A stretch of 64,000 bases of DNA, from contig NZ_JAULSC010000002.1 of assembly GCF_030518195.1 (NCBI RefSeq), forward strand, positions 124,001 through 188,000, in the 5' to 3' direction. Positions 45,538 to 53,861 of the stretch are shown here, in pieces. This stretch comes from Nocardioides cremeus (lineage in GTDB: Bacteria; Actinomycetota; Actinomycetes; Propionibacteriales; Nocardioidaceae). Position 1 is the stretch's first letter. The number at the start of each line of letters is the position of its first letter. The notes beneath the pieces are model-generated. The model was not told where the DNA came from. It was given only the letters and a program-made list of their open reading frames with translations, and did not search any database. The position numbers and the translations under genes are program-made.

Positions 45538-47508
45538 ATGTCCGCGTCCACCGTCGAGGCCACACGTCAGGCCGGTCGCTCCGTCTTCGCCGACCTGGAG
45601 CCGCACCTGCCGGGCGTCTCGAAGCCGATCCAGTACGTCGGCGGCGAGCTCAACTCCACCGTCAAGGAGTGGGACTGCGCCCCCGAGGGCGAGACGGTGC
45701 GCTGGGCGCTGATGTACCCCGACGCCTACGAGGTCGGCCTGCCCAACCAGGGCGTGCAGATCCTCTACGAGGTCCTCAACGAGCGCGACTGGATCGTGGC
45801 CGAGCGCACGTACGCCGTGTGGCCCGACATGGAGGCGGTGCTGCGCGAGCACGCCATCCCGCAGTTCACCGTCGACGCCCACCGCCCCGTCGGTGACTTC
45901 GACGTGCTCGGCCTGAGCTTCTCCACCGAGCTCGGCTACACCAACATGCTCAACGCCCTCGACCTGGCCGGCATCGCGCTGCACGCCGTCGACCGCGGCG
46001 AGCACGACCCGGTCGTGCTGGCCGGCGGGCACGCCGCCTTCAACCCCGAGCCGATCGCCGACTTCATCGACGCCGCCGTGCTCGGTGACGGCGAGGAGGT
46101 CGTGCTGGCGATCTCCGAGGTGGTGCGCGAGTGGAAGGGCGAGGGCCGCCCCGGCGGCCGCGACGAGCTGCTGCGCCGCCTCGCGGTGACCGGCAACGTC
46201 TACGTGCCGAAGTTCTACGACGTGGTGCACGCCGAGGACGGCTCGATCGAGGCCGTGGTGCCCAACAAGCCCGGCGTGCCGTTCCGGGTCAAGAAGCACA
46301 CCCTGATGGACCTCGACGCCTGGCCCTACCCGGCCAAGCCGCTGGTGCCGCTCGCCGAGACCGTGCACGAGCGCTTCAGCGTCGAGATCTTCCGCGGCTG
46401 CACCCGCGGCTGCCGCTTCTGCCAGGCCGGGATGATCACCCGCCCGGTGCGCGAGCGCTCCATCGAGACCATCGGCGACATGGTCGAGAACGGCATCCGC
46501 AAGACGGGCTTCGAGGAGGTCGGCCTGCTCTCGCTCTCCAGCGCCGACCACACCGAGATCGGCGACGTCGCCAAGGGCCTGGCCGACCGCTACGAGGGCA
46601 CCAACGTCTCGCTCTCGCTGCCCTCGACCCGCGTCGACGCCTTCAACATCACCCTGGCCAACGAGTTCTCCCGCAACGGGCGCCGCTCGGGGCTGACCTT
46701 CGCCCCCGAGGGCGGCTCGGAGCGGATGCGCAAGGTCATCAACAAGATGGTGACCGAGGAGGACCTGATCCGCACCGTGGCGGCGGCGTACTCGCACGGC
46801 TGGCGGCAGGTCAAGCTCTACTTCATGGTCGGGCTGCCCACCGAGACCGACGATGACGTGCTGCAGGTCGCCGAGCTGGCCAAGAAGGTGATCGCCAAGG
46901 GCCGCGAGGTCTCGGGCCGCAACGACATCCGCTGCACCGTCTCGATCGGCGGCTTCGTGCCCAAGCCGCACACCCCGTTCCAGTGGGCCGCCCAGCTCGA
47001 CCACGAGACCACCGACGAGCGGCTCAAGAAGCTGCGCGACACGGTGCGCGAGGACAAGAAGTTCGGTCGCGCGATCGGCTTCCGCTACCACGACGGCAAG
47101 CCCGGCATCATCGAGGGACTGCTCTCGCGCGGCGACCGCCGCGTCGGGCGGGTCATCGAGCAGGTCTGGCGCGACGGCGGCCGCTTCGACGGCTGGAGCG
47201 AGCACTTCTCCTACGACCGTTGGATGGAGGCGGCCACCACCGCCCTCGCCGGCACCGGCGTCGACCTCGACTGGTACACCACCCGCGAGCGCACCATCGA
47301 CGAGGTCCTGCCCTGGGACCACCTCGACTCGGGCCTCGACAAGGACTGGCTGTGGGCCGACTGGGAGGACGCCCTCGACCCCGACTCGGTCGACGTCGAG
47401 GACTGCCGCTGGACGCCCTGCTACGACTGTGGCGTGTGCCCCGAGATGGGCACCGAGATCCAGGTCGGCCCCACCGGCCAGAAGCTGCTGCCCCTCCAGG
47501 TCGTCTGA
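45538..47508 (+). CDS. B12-domain radical SAM protein (TIGR03960 type)
   Basis: 656 residues. An N-terminal cobalamin-binding-like region (ALMYPDAYEVGLPNQGVQILYEVLN ... VLGLSFSTELGYTNMLNALDLAGI ... VLAGGHAAFNPEPIADFIDA) precedes a radical SAM core with the 4Fe-4S motif CTRGCRFCQAG and the B12-radical-SAM LPSTRVDAF strand. The C-terminal part ends in CRWTPCYDCGVC, a second cysteine cluster. The wording matches the TIGR03960 family found before rne/rng in many bacteria. The reaction is not established; a role in RNA or cofactor modification has been proposed from its neighbours. Its usual partner (DUF2344/TIGR03936) lies 5.3 kb downstream instead of being adjacent. Confidence 0.9.
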   Translation: MSASTVEATRQAGRSVFADLEPHLPGVSKPIQYVGGELNSTVKEWDCAPEGETVRWALMYPDAYEVGLPNQGVQILYEVLNERDWIVAERTYAVWPDMEAVLREHAIPQFTVDAHRPVGDFDVLGLSFSTELGYTNMLNALDLAGIALHAVDRGEHDPVVLAGGHAAFNPEPIADFIDAAVLGDGEEVVLAISEVVREWKGEGRPGGRDELLRRLAVTGNVYVPKFYDVVHAEDGSIEAVVPNKPGVPFRVKKHTLMDLDAWPYPAKPLVPLAETVHERFSVEIFRGCTRGCRFCQAGMITRPVRERSIETIGDMVENGIRKTGFEEVGLLSLSSADHTEIGDVAKGLADRYEGTNVSLSLPSTRVDAFNITLANEFSRNGRRSGLTFAPEGGSERMRKVINKMVTEEDLIRTVAAAYSHGWRQVKLYFMVGLPTETDDDVLQVAELAKKVIAKGREVSGRNDIRCTVSIGGFVPKPHTPFQWAAQLDHETTDERLKKLRDTVREDKKFGRAIGFRYHDGKPGIIEGLLSRGDRRVGRVIEQVWRDGGRFDGWSEHFSYDRWMEAATTALAGTGVDLDWYTTRERTIDEVLPWDHLDSGLDKDWLWADWEDALDPDSVDVEDCRWTPCYDCGVCPEMGTEIQVGPTGQKLLPLQVV

Positions 47509-47518
47509 CCCGGCCCGC

Positions 47519-47542
47519 GCCGCTGCTCAGTCGAGCAGCGGC
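47519..47542. terminator. Bidirectional hairpin overlapping the DUF4190 gene end
   Basis: GCCGCTGCTC, AGTC loop, GAGCAGCGGC: a 10-bp perfect stem between convergent genes. It includes the stop and last codons (EPLLD) of the minus-strand gene. Confidence 0.65.
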
Positions 47543-48294
47543 TCGTCGAGGGGGGAGCCGTCGGCGTTGAAGAGGATGCAGGCCACCTTGTCGCCCGCGG
47601 CGGGCTCGGCGGAGTTCGTGATGGTGAGCAGATCGATCCCGGGGGCGACCAGCTCGAGCAGCTCGGGGTCGTCGAGCACCAGGCTCTGGCAGATCTCGGT
47701 GGTCGAGGCGGAGGCGTAGCGCTCGGCCTCCTCGGCGTCGAGCGTCTTGACGGCCACCACCTCGGCGTCGTGCTCGTCGGTGCAGGAGCCGACCGTGATC
47801 TGGCCGAAGCCCTCCGCGTCGCCGTCGGTCAGGTTGTCGGCGCTGATGCAGTCGCCCCGCTCCAGGTCGTTGACGTCCTTGAGCGAGCTGATGCCCAGCA
47901 CCACCGCCACGACCAGCAGCGCCACCGTGGCCAGCAGGACCAGCGTGCTGATCACGATGCCGGCGATGGCCATGCCGCGACCGTGGTCGCGCCCGTCCCT
48001 GCTGCGCCCCAGCACGACCACGCCCAGCACGATCGAGACGATCGCCGCCAGGAAGGGCACGCAGAACAGCAGCGACAGCACCAGCGAGGTGATCGCCATC
48101 GCCTTCGACGGCGGCGCCTCCTGGCGCGGGTCGCCGCCCCCGGGGAACGCCTGCCCGTAGGGGTGCCCGCCCGCGGGCGGGTAGCCCTGCTCGTACGCCG
48201 GCGGCGGCTGCTGCGGCTGCGGCGGGGGCTGCTGGCCGTACGACGGCGGGTACGACGGCTGGTCCTCGGGGCCTTCGGGTGGGGTGCTGCTCAT
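47527..48294 (-). CDS. DUF4190/septum-formation-type membrane protein
   Basis: 255 residues. The first 65 residues are rich in Pro, Gln and Tyr (YGQQPPPQPQQPPPAYEQGYPP) and lie in the cytoplasm. Two membrane helices (AITSLVLSLLFCVPFLAAIVSIVLGVVVLG and GMAIAGIVISTLVLLATVALLVVAVVLG) are the DUF4190 region. The external C-terminal domain has four cysteines (GDCISADN, GSCTDEHDAEVVAVKTL, TTEICQSL, VACILFNADG), which match the septum-formation family seen in actinobacteria. The role is not defined. AAGGAG lies upstream of the ATG, which overlaps the stop of the MFS gene (ATGA). Confidence 0.82.
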   Translation of the reverse strand: MSSTPPEGPEDQPSYPPSYGQQPPPQPQQPPPAYEQGYPPAGGHPYGQAFPGGGDPRQEAPPSKAMAITSLVLSLLFCVPFLAAIVSIVLGVVVLGRSRDGRDHGRGMAIAGIVISTLVLLATVALLVVAVVLGISSLKDVNDLERGDCISADNLTDGDAEGFGQITVGSCTDEHDAEVVAVKTLDAEEAERYASASTTEICQSLVLDDPELLELVAPGIDLLTITNSAEPAAGDKVACILFNADGSPLDEPLLD

Positions 48295-49496
48295 GCGGGT
48301 GCGCTCCTTCGTGCGGCGTGCTGCTCGAGCTCGTCCTCGAGCAGCAGCGGGCGGGACAGCCAGCTGGCCAGGCCCAGCATGGGTACCACGAGGACGAGCA
48401 GCAGGATCAGTGGAATGGTCCACTCGCCGGTCGCGTCGTAGAGCAGCCCCACGACGAACGGCCCGGCCGCAGCCAGCAGGTAGCCCGCGGACTGCGTGAA
48501 GGCCGAGAGCGCCGCGGTGCCCTCCGCGGTGCGCGCGCGCAGCCCGATCAGGGTGAGGATGAGCGGGAAGGTGCAGGCGCCGATCCCGGCGAGCAGCGCC
48601 CACAGCACGGCCGGACCGGCCGGCGCGACCAGCAGGCCGACGTAGGCCACCGGGTAGCAGGCGATGACCGGCAGCAGCACCCGCCGCTGGTGCTGCGAGC
48701 GGGCCAGCAGCGGCGGCAGCAGCCACGAGAGCGGGATGCTGACCCCCGCGAGCAGGCCCACGAGCGCCCCGGCGGCGGCGGGGGAGTAGCCCGCGTCGCG
48801 CCAGAGCTGGGCGAACCAGCCGAACATCACGTAGGCGTGCAGCGACTGCACGCCGAAGAAGGCCGCCATCGCGAGGCCGAGGCGGGTGCGCGCCACCTGT
48901 CCGACCGTGATCGGACCCCCGGGGGTCGGCGCCACCCGGTCGTGGCGGGCCAGCACCAGCCAGGGCAGCACCGCCAGGCCCGCGAGCACGGCCCAGGCGC
49001 CCAGGCCGCCGCGCCAGCCGCCGAGGGCCTCGGAGAGCGGCACGGTCAGCAGGAGCGCCGAGGTGAGCCCGATGGCCAGGGCGGTGGAGTAGACGGCCGT
49101 GACCGCACCGATGCGCTCCGGCGCGTGCCGCTTGACCAGCGAGGGCATCAGCACGTTGGCCATCGCCATGCCGGCCACCGCCAGCAGCGAGAGCGCCAGG
49201 AAGACGAGGTCGGAACCGGTGACGGCCCGCCCGGCCAGCCCGACCACCACCGCCACCAGGGCGGCCAGGGTGACCCGGTGCAGGCCGACCGAGGCGGCAG
49301 CGCGCGGGGCCAGCGCTCCGAAGACCGCGAAGGCCAGGACCGGCAGCGTCGTCAGCAGCGAGGCCTCGGCCGCCGACATCGCCAGCCCCGCCCGCACCTC
49401 GGCCAGCACCGGCCCGACGCTGACGGCCGCCGGTCGCAGGTTGAGCGAGAGCAGGACGAGGCCGAGCAGGAACAGCCATCCACCGCGACGAGACAC
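48291..49496 (-). CDS. Major facilitator superfamily permease (CynX/NimT-like)
   Basis: 401 residues with twelve hydrophobic segments. The N-terminal block GGWLFLLGLVLLSLNLRPAAVSVGPVLAEVRAGLAMSAAEASLLTTLPVLAFAVFGALAPRAA is characteristic of the CynX/NimT cyanate- or nitroimidazole-related transporters (the LNLRPAxxxVGP motif). The substrate is unknown. The GTG at 49496 was chosen because it lies directly before the first helix and follows a GACGAT hexamer by six bases; longer starts would translate the 13-bp repeats at 49527-49578. It is coupled with the DUF4190 gene. Confidence 0.9.
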   Translation of the reverse strand: MSRRGGWLFLLGLVLLSLNLRPAAVSVGPVLAEVRAGLAMSAAEASLLTTLPVLAFAVFGALAPRAAASVGLHRVTLAALVAVVVGLAGRAVTGSDLVFLALSLLAVAGMAMANVLMPSLVKRHAPERIGAVTAVYSTALAIGLTSALLLTVPLSEALGGWRGGLGAWAVLAGLAVLPWLVLARHDRVAPTPGGPITVGQVARTRLGLAMAAFFGVQSLHAYVMFGWFAQLWRDAGYSPAAAGALVGLLAGVSIPLSWLLPPLLARSQHQRRVLLPVIACYPVAYVGLLVAPAGPAVLWALLAGIGACTFPLILTLIGLRARTAEGTAALSAFTQSAGYLLAAAGPFVVGLLYDATGEWTIPLILLLVLVVPMLGLASWLSRPLLLEDELEQHAARRSAPA

Positions 49497-49502
49497 CCGA
49501 GG

Positions 49503-49508
49503 ATCGTC
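49503..49508 (-). promoter_or_regulatory. Candidate weak -10 hexamer of the MFS gene
   Basis: GACGAT on the minus strand, six bases before the GTG at 49496. Confidence 0.35.
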
Positions 49509-49526
49509 GCACCCGGTGCACCACCC

Positions 49527-49578
49527 CGGAGGTCGGGCTCGGAGGTCGGGCCCGGAGGTCGGGCCCGGAGGTCGGACG
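49527..49578 (+). repeat. 13-bp tandem repeat, four units
   Basis: CGGAGGTCGGGCC-type units at 49527-49539, 49540-49552, 49553-49565 and 49566-49578 (last one diverged), in the divergent region between the MFS and protease genes. The other bases of this 246-base gap hold only the protease promoter. Confidence 0.85.
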
Positions 49579-49663
49579 CGTGGCCGGAGAAGGTAAAGGT
49601 GCAGGTTCTTGCAGCGGACAAAGCTGAGGCGAGCAGCCGCCCCCACCGGAGGTCGTGCGGCCC

Positions 49664-49669
49664 TACTGT
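49664..49669 (+). promoter_or_regulatory. Candidate -10 hexamer of the S8 protease gene
   Basis: TACTGT, about 75 bases before the ATG at 49743; GGGAG lies at the proper distance from the start. Confidence 0.35.
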
Positions 49670-49742
49670 CCTGCCCACCGCGCCGACCGGCGCGGGAGCC
49701 GCGGGGCCTCCCGCGGCGACCTCATCTCTCGGGAGTCCATCC

Positions 49743-51458
49743 ATGACAACCTCGTCATCGCGCCTGCGCCGCCTCGGCGCCGGCACCGCCGCCGCCGTCG
49801 CCCTCGCAGGCCTCGCCGCGCTCACCCCCACCTCGGCCCAGGCCGCCCCCGACCGGGCCGACCGTGCCGACCGGCCCGCGCCCGTCGTGGGCCAGGGCCG
49901 CGCCGCGGCCGTGCCGGGCGACTACATCGTCGTGATGGAGGAGCGGGCGAGCGCGGCCGACGTCGCCGACGCCCGGCGCGTCGCCCGCGACAACGGTGGC
50001 CGTGTGCAGCAGACCTACGGCGCGGCGCTCACCGGCTTCTCCGCGCGGCTCCCGCAACGCGCCGTGGAGGCGCTGCGCAACCGTCCCGGTGTCGCCTACA
50101 TCGAGGCCGACCAGGCCCTGTCGATCGACGCGACGCAGACGGGGGCCACCTGGGGCCTGGACCGCATCGACCAGCGCGACCTGCCGCTCGACGGCAGCTA
50201 CACCTACACGCCCACCGGCAGCGGGGTCACCGCCTACGTCATCGACACCGGCATCCTGGCCGGGCACACCGACCTGGGCGGCCGCGTGCAGTCCGGCTAC
50301 ACCGCGATCAACGACGGCCGCGGCACCAGCGACTGCAACGGCCACGGCACGCACGTCGCCGGCACCGTCGGCGGCACGACGTACGGCGTCGCCAAGCAGG
50401 TCACCCTGCGACCGGTGCGGGTGCTCGACTGCGCGGGCAGCGGCTCGACCTCCGGGGTCATCGCCGGCGTGGACTGGGTCACCTCCCACCACGGCGCCGG
50501 GGCCCCCGCGGTGGCCAACATGAGCCTGGGCGGCGGGGTGTCCTCGGCCCTCGACCAGGCGGTCAACACCTCCATCGCCGACGGCGTCACCTACGCCGTG
50601 GCGGCCGGCAACGAGAACACCAACGCCTGCAACGGCTCCCCGTCGCGCGTGGCTGCCGCGATCACCGTCGGCTCCACGACCAGCACCGACGCCCGCTCGT
50701 CGTTCTCCAACTTCGGCAGCTGCCTCGACCTCTTCGCACCCGGCTCCAGCATCACCTCGGCCTGGCACACCTCGACCAGCGCCACCAACACCATCTCCGG
50801 CACCTCGATGGCCACCCCGCACGTCGCCGGCGTGGCCGCCCTCTACCTCTAGGGCTCCCCGACCGCGTCGCCGAGCACCGTCGCCAGCGCGATCCTCGGC
50901 GCCTCCACCAGCGGCAAGGTCGTCGGTGCCGGCACCGGGTCGCCCAACCGCCTGCTGACTTCCCTGCTCAGCGGCACCCCGACCGAGCCGCCGGCCCCGT
51001 CGGGCAACCTGCTGGCCAACCCCGGCTTCGAGTCCGGTGCGACGGTGTGGTCGGCCAGCTCGGGGGTCATCACCAACGACTCCGGCGCCCCCGCGGCCAG
51101 CGGCTCCTGGAAGGCGTGGCTCACCGGCTACGGCACCACCCGCACCGACACCCTCACCCAGCAGGTGAGCGTCCCCTCGGCGGCGAACGCCACGCTCTCG
51201 TTCAAGCTCTACGTCAGCAGCGCCGAGACCACGACGAGCCGGGCCTACGACACGCTGAAGGTCCAGGTCGTCTCGGGGAGCAGCACCACGACGCTGGCGA
51301 CCTACTCCAACCTCGACGAGGGCACGGGCTACGTCACCCGCACCCTCGACGCCTCCGCCTTCACGGGCAAGAGCGTCACGGTGCGCTTCGTCGGCACCGA
51401 GGACTCCTCCCTGGGCACCAGCTTCGTGGTCGACGACACCTCCCTGGCCACGAGCTGA
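49743..51458 (+). pseudogene. Secreted subtilisin-family (S8) protease interrupted by an in-frame amber codon
   Basis: A signal peptide (RRLGAGTAAAVALAGLAALTPTSAQAA) and an I9 propeptide (PGDYIVVMEERASAADVADARRV ... PGVAYIEADQALSI) precede the S8 domain. The triad is Asp168 (YVIDTGI), His201 (NGHGTHVAG) and Ser355 (GTSMATPHVAG). Codon 370 is TAG (50850-50852), just after VAALYL; proteinase-K-like relatives have a glutamine there (CAG), so one C-to-T change explains it. The same frame then continues without a stop for 202 codons: the last S8 helix (GSPTASPSTVASAILGAST ... GTGSPNRLL), a linker and a beta-sandwich domain (NLLANPGFESGATVW ... FVVDDTSLATS) ending at 51458. The triad is retained, but the truncated product lacks the last helix and the C-terminal domain. 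Genuine mutation, readthrough and sequencing error cannot be told apart here. Confidence 0.85.
50850..50852 (+). other. In-frame TAG interrupting the protease gene
   Basis: Amber codon between CTC (Leu) and GGC (Gly). Reading restarts in the same frame with conserved sequence, so there is no frameshift. Confidence 0.9.
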
Positions 51459-51493
51459 GCACCACCCCCAACTAGTCCCGCACCCCGCCACCC

Positions 51494-51533
51494 GCACCCT
51501 GTCGCCGACCGTCCGTGGTCGGTGGCAGGGTGC
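51494..51533 (+). terminator. Hairpin after the protease gene
   Basis: GCACCCTGTCGCCGACC pairs with GGTCGGTGGCAGGGTGC (15 Watson-Crick and 2 GT pairs) around GTCCGT. It ends 15 bases before the next start. Confidence 0.7.
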
Positions 51534-51547
51534 GTGTCGTGCGGGAG

Positions 51548-52768
51548 ATGAGCGCGGCGCAGCGACGGGCACGGCTGGCGCGGCGGCACGCGGTCGCCCC
51601 CGCCCACCGGGTCGGCGACGCGGTGGGCGCGACCCGGGCCGTGGTGGCGCTGCACGCCACCGAGCCGGCCACGGTGCACCTCTCGGTGCACGCCCGCGTC
51701 GACGAGGCCCCGGGCGATGAGCAGGCGGGCGGCGAGCGGGCGGGCGACGAGCCGGCCGCCGGCCTCGACCGCGCGCTGCACGTCGACCGCAGCCTGGTGC
51801 GCCAGCTGGCGATGCGCCGCACCCTGTTCGTGTTCCCGCGCGACCTGCTGGGCGCGGCGTGGGGCAGCGCGGCGGCCCGGGTCGCGCAGAGCGAGGAGGC
51901 GCGGCTGGCCAAGGACCTCGCCGCCTCCGGCGAGGTCGCCGACCCCGCGGGCTGGCTGGCGCAGACCCGCGCCGCGGTGCTGGAGGTGCTGGGGGACAGG
52001 CCCGAGGGGCTGACCGCGATCGAGCTGCGCTCGAGCGTCCCCGGTCTCGAGGTGCGCCTGGCCGGCGGGGCGACGTACGCCGGCAGCCGGGTGCTGACCT
52101 GGCTCGGCGCGCGCGGCGAGGTCGTGCGTGGCCACAACACCACCCACTGGCGACAGTCCCGCCCGCGGTGGACGCTGCTCGAGCACTGGCTCGACGACCG
52201 CCCGCCGCCGCTGGGTCCCGCCGAGGGGTACGCCGCACTGGTGCGCTGCTGGCTCGAGCGCTTCGGGCCCGCGACCGAGGCCGACCTCGTCTGGTGGCTG
52301 GGTGCCACCAAGGGCGCGGTGCGCGCCGCGCTGGGAGCCCTCGGGGCGGTCGAGGTCGACCTGGAGGGTGCCGGACGCGGCCACCTGCTGTCCGACGACC
52401 TGGAGGAAGAGCCGCCCGTGGAGCCGTGGCCGGCGCTGCTGCCGGTCCTCGACCCGAGCGTGATGGGCTGGAAGCAGCGCGACTTCTACCTCCCCGCCCA
52501 CGCCGGGGCCCTCTTCGACCGCAACGGCAACGCCGGCACCACCGCCTGGTGGGACGGTCGCGTCGTGGGCTGCTGGGTGCAGGACCCCGACGGCGTGGTC
52601 GAGGTGCGGCTGCTCGACGACGTCGGTCGCGACGCCCGGGCCGGGCTGGCCGTGGAGGCCGCCCGGCTCACCCGACGCCTCGACGGCCAGCGGGTCGGCA
52701 CGGTCTACCCGTCGCCGGCGATGCGGGCCGATCCCGGTGACCTCACCTACCCTGTCGTGCGTGCGTGA
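51548..52768 (+). CDS. Winged-helix DNA-binding domain protein (HTH_42/YcaQ-like)
   Basis: 406 residues. The layout fits the winged-helix HTH_42 family: RRARLARRHAVAPAHRVGDAVGATRAVVALHATEPATVHLSVHAR, LRRxLFVFPRDLL-type segment (MRRTLFVFPRDLLGAAW), GPATEADLVWWLGATKGAVRAAL and the late LPVLDPSVMGWKQRDFYLPAHAGALFDRNGNAGTTAWWDGRVVGCW. Relatives AlkX/YcaQ/AlkZ include DNA glycosylases that open interstrand crosslinks, while the actinobacterial group is mostly uncharacterised, so glycosylase activity is a possibility and not a call. ATG 51548 was taken; upstream GTG codons fall in the terminator stem. The stop overlaps the start of the next gene. Confidence 0.8.
   Translation: MSAAQRRARLARRHAVAPAHRVGDAVGATRAVVALHATEPATVHLSVHARVDEAPGDEQAGGERAGDEPAAGLDRALHVDRSLVRQLAMRRTLFVFPRDLLGAAWGSAAARVAQSEEARLAKDLAASGEVADPAGWLAQTRAAVLEVLGDRPEGLTAIELRSSVPGLEVRLAGGATYAGSRVLTWLGARGEVVRGHNTTHWRQSRPRWTLLEHWLDDRPPPLGPAEGYAALVRCWLERFGPATEADLVWWLGATKGAVRAALGALGAVEVDLEGAGRGHLLSDDLEEEPPVEPWPALLPVLDPSVMGWKQRDFYLPAHAGALFDRNGNAGTTAWWDGRVVGCWVQDPDGVVEVRLLDDVGRDARAGLAVEAARLTRRLDGQRVGTVYPSPAMRADPGDLTYPVVRA
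52748..52753 (+). promoter_or_regulatory. Candidate -10 hexamer, leaderless DUF2344 gene
   Basis: TACCCT inside the end of the winged-helix gene, seven bases before the GTG at 52761. Confidence 0.5.
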
Positions 52769-53474
52769 CCAGCCCGAGCAGCAAGCCCCGCCCGTCCAGC
52801 GCCTGCGCATCCGCTACGCCAAGCGGGGGCGGTTGCGCTTCACCAGCCACCGCGACTTCTCGCGCGCCTTCGAGCGCGCGGTCTTCCGCGCCCGCGTGCC
52901 GATGGCCTACTCCTCGGGCTTCAACCCGCACCCGCGCATCTCGTACGCCGGTGCCGCCCCGACCGGCTCGGCCAGCGAGGCGGAGTACCTCGAGATCGGC
53001 CTGGCCCAGGTGGTCGACCCTGCCGACATCCACGTCGAGCTCGCCGAGGCGCTGCCGACCGGGCTCGACGTGCTCGAGGTCGTGGAGTCGCCGGGCGGGT
53101 CGCTGGCCGACCGGCTCGAGGCCAGCCGCTGGCGCCTCGACATCGAGGCGATGCCCGAGGAGTCGGCGGCCGCAGTCGCCACCTTCCTGGCCACCGAGTC
53201 GGTGCTGGTGGAGCGGATGATGAAGAAGGGGCTGCGCGAGTTCGACTGCCGAGCGGCGGTGGTCTCGCTCAGCAGCTCGCCGCGCGAGCAGGGCTCCTCC
53301 CTCGACCTGGTGCTGCGCCACGGTGTCCCCTCGGTGCGCCCCGACGACGTGCTGCGCGGCCTGGCGGCCGTCGCGGGCCTCGGGGCCGGGGCCGCCCCGC
53401 TGCTGACGCGCCTGGCCCAGGGGCCGCTGCAGGACGACGGGAACGTCGGCGACCCGCTGGCCGCGTCGACATGA
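52761..53474 (+). CDS. DUF2344 radical-SAM-associated protein (TIGR03936 type)
   Basis: 237 residues: VQRLRIRYAKRGRLRFTSHRDFSRAFERAVFRARVPMAYSSGFNPHPRISYAGAAPTGSASEAEYLEIGL is the signature block of DUF2344/TIGR03936. The family occurs next to, or fused with, TIGR03960 radical SAM proteins and upstream of RNase E/G; its activity is unknown. Here the radical SAM partner is 5.3 kb away, but the link to rne is kept. The GTG at 52761 is supported by the -10 hexamer seven bases upstream. The C terminus is a short acidic tail. Confidence 0.9.
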   Translation: MRDQPEQQAPPVQRLRIRYAKRGRLRFTSHRDFSRAFERAVFRARVPMAYSSGFNPHPRISYAGAAPTGSASEAEYLEIGLAQVVDPADIHVELAEALPTGLDVLEVVESPGGSLADRLEASRWRLDIEAMPEESAAAVATFLATESVLVERMMKKGLREFDCRAAVVSLSSSPREQGSSLDLVLRHGVPSVRPDDVLRGLAAVAGLGAGAAPLLTRLAQGPLQDDGNVGDPLAAST

Positions 53475-53861
53475 CGACCGCGGGGCCGTGGTGTGCGATA
53501 CTCGCCACGGTCCCCGACCTGCGGTCGTACCCGACGAGGGCGCACTCCAGCGCCTGCCCTGACGGCACAGCTGCGGTCGTCGACCCGACGACGTTCTCGC
53601 CGGTCCTCCCAGCAGGAGGGCGGCACACCAGGGAACCGGTCGTCGCCAGACCGCGACGCGGCAGGCAGGCCCGGTGACAGCGAGTCCGCCACCTCCATCC
53701 GGAGGAGAGCCCGGCGACCGCGGAAGGTGATGGCCGTGACCGTGGTGACGCATACGCGGAGGGTGTCGTCGCCACCGAAGGCTTTGCGTCGCGACCGCGC
53801 TGCGGACGACGACGTCTGACGAGTCCGGCACCCGCTGGCGTGCCGGGCAGAGGAGCACCAC
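53475..53861 (+). promoter_or_regulatory. Long leader region of rne
   Basis: 387 bases without a gene. A possible -10 (GATACT) lies near 53498, giving a leader of about 350 bases. Next to the ribosome binding site CCGGCAC (53825-53831) and GTGCCGG (53840-53846) form a 7-bp stem ending five bases before AGAGGAG. E. coli rne has a 5' leader of about 360 bases that lets RNase E cut its own mRNA, and mycobacterial rne also has a long leader; autoregulation here is inferred. Confidence 0.45.

Noticed and set aside
49497..49646. Longer start for the MFS gene at 49646
   Set aside because: It would translate the 13-bp tandem repeat into an Arg/Pro/Gly-rich tail; the GTG at 49496 begins directly before the first helix.
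50853..51458. Separate gene for the beta-sandwich domain after the amber codon
   Set aside because: There is no ribosome binding site or signal peptide, the frame is identical to the protease, and the first residues complete the subtilase fold.
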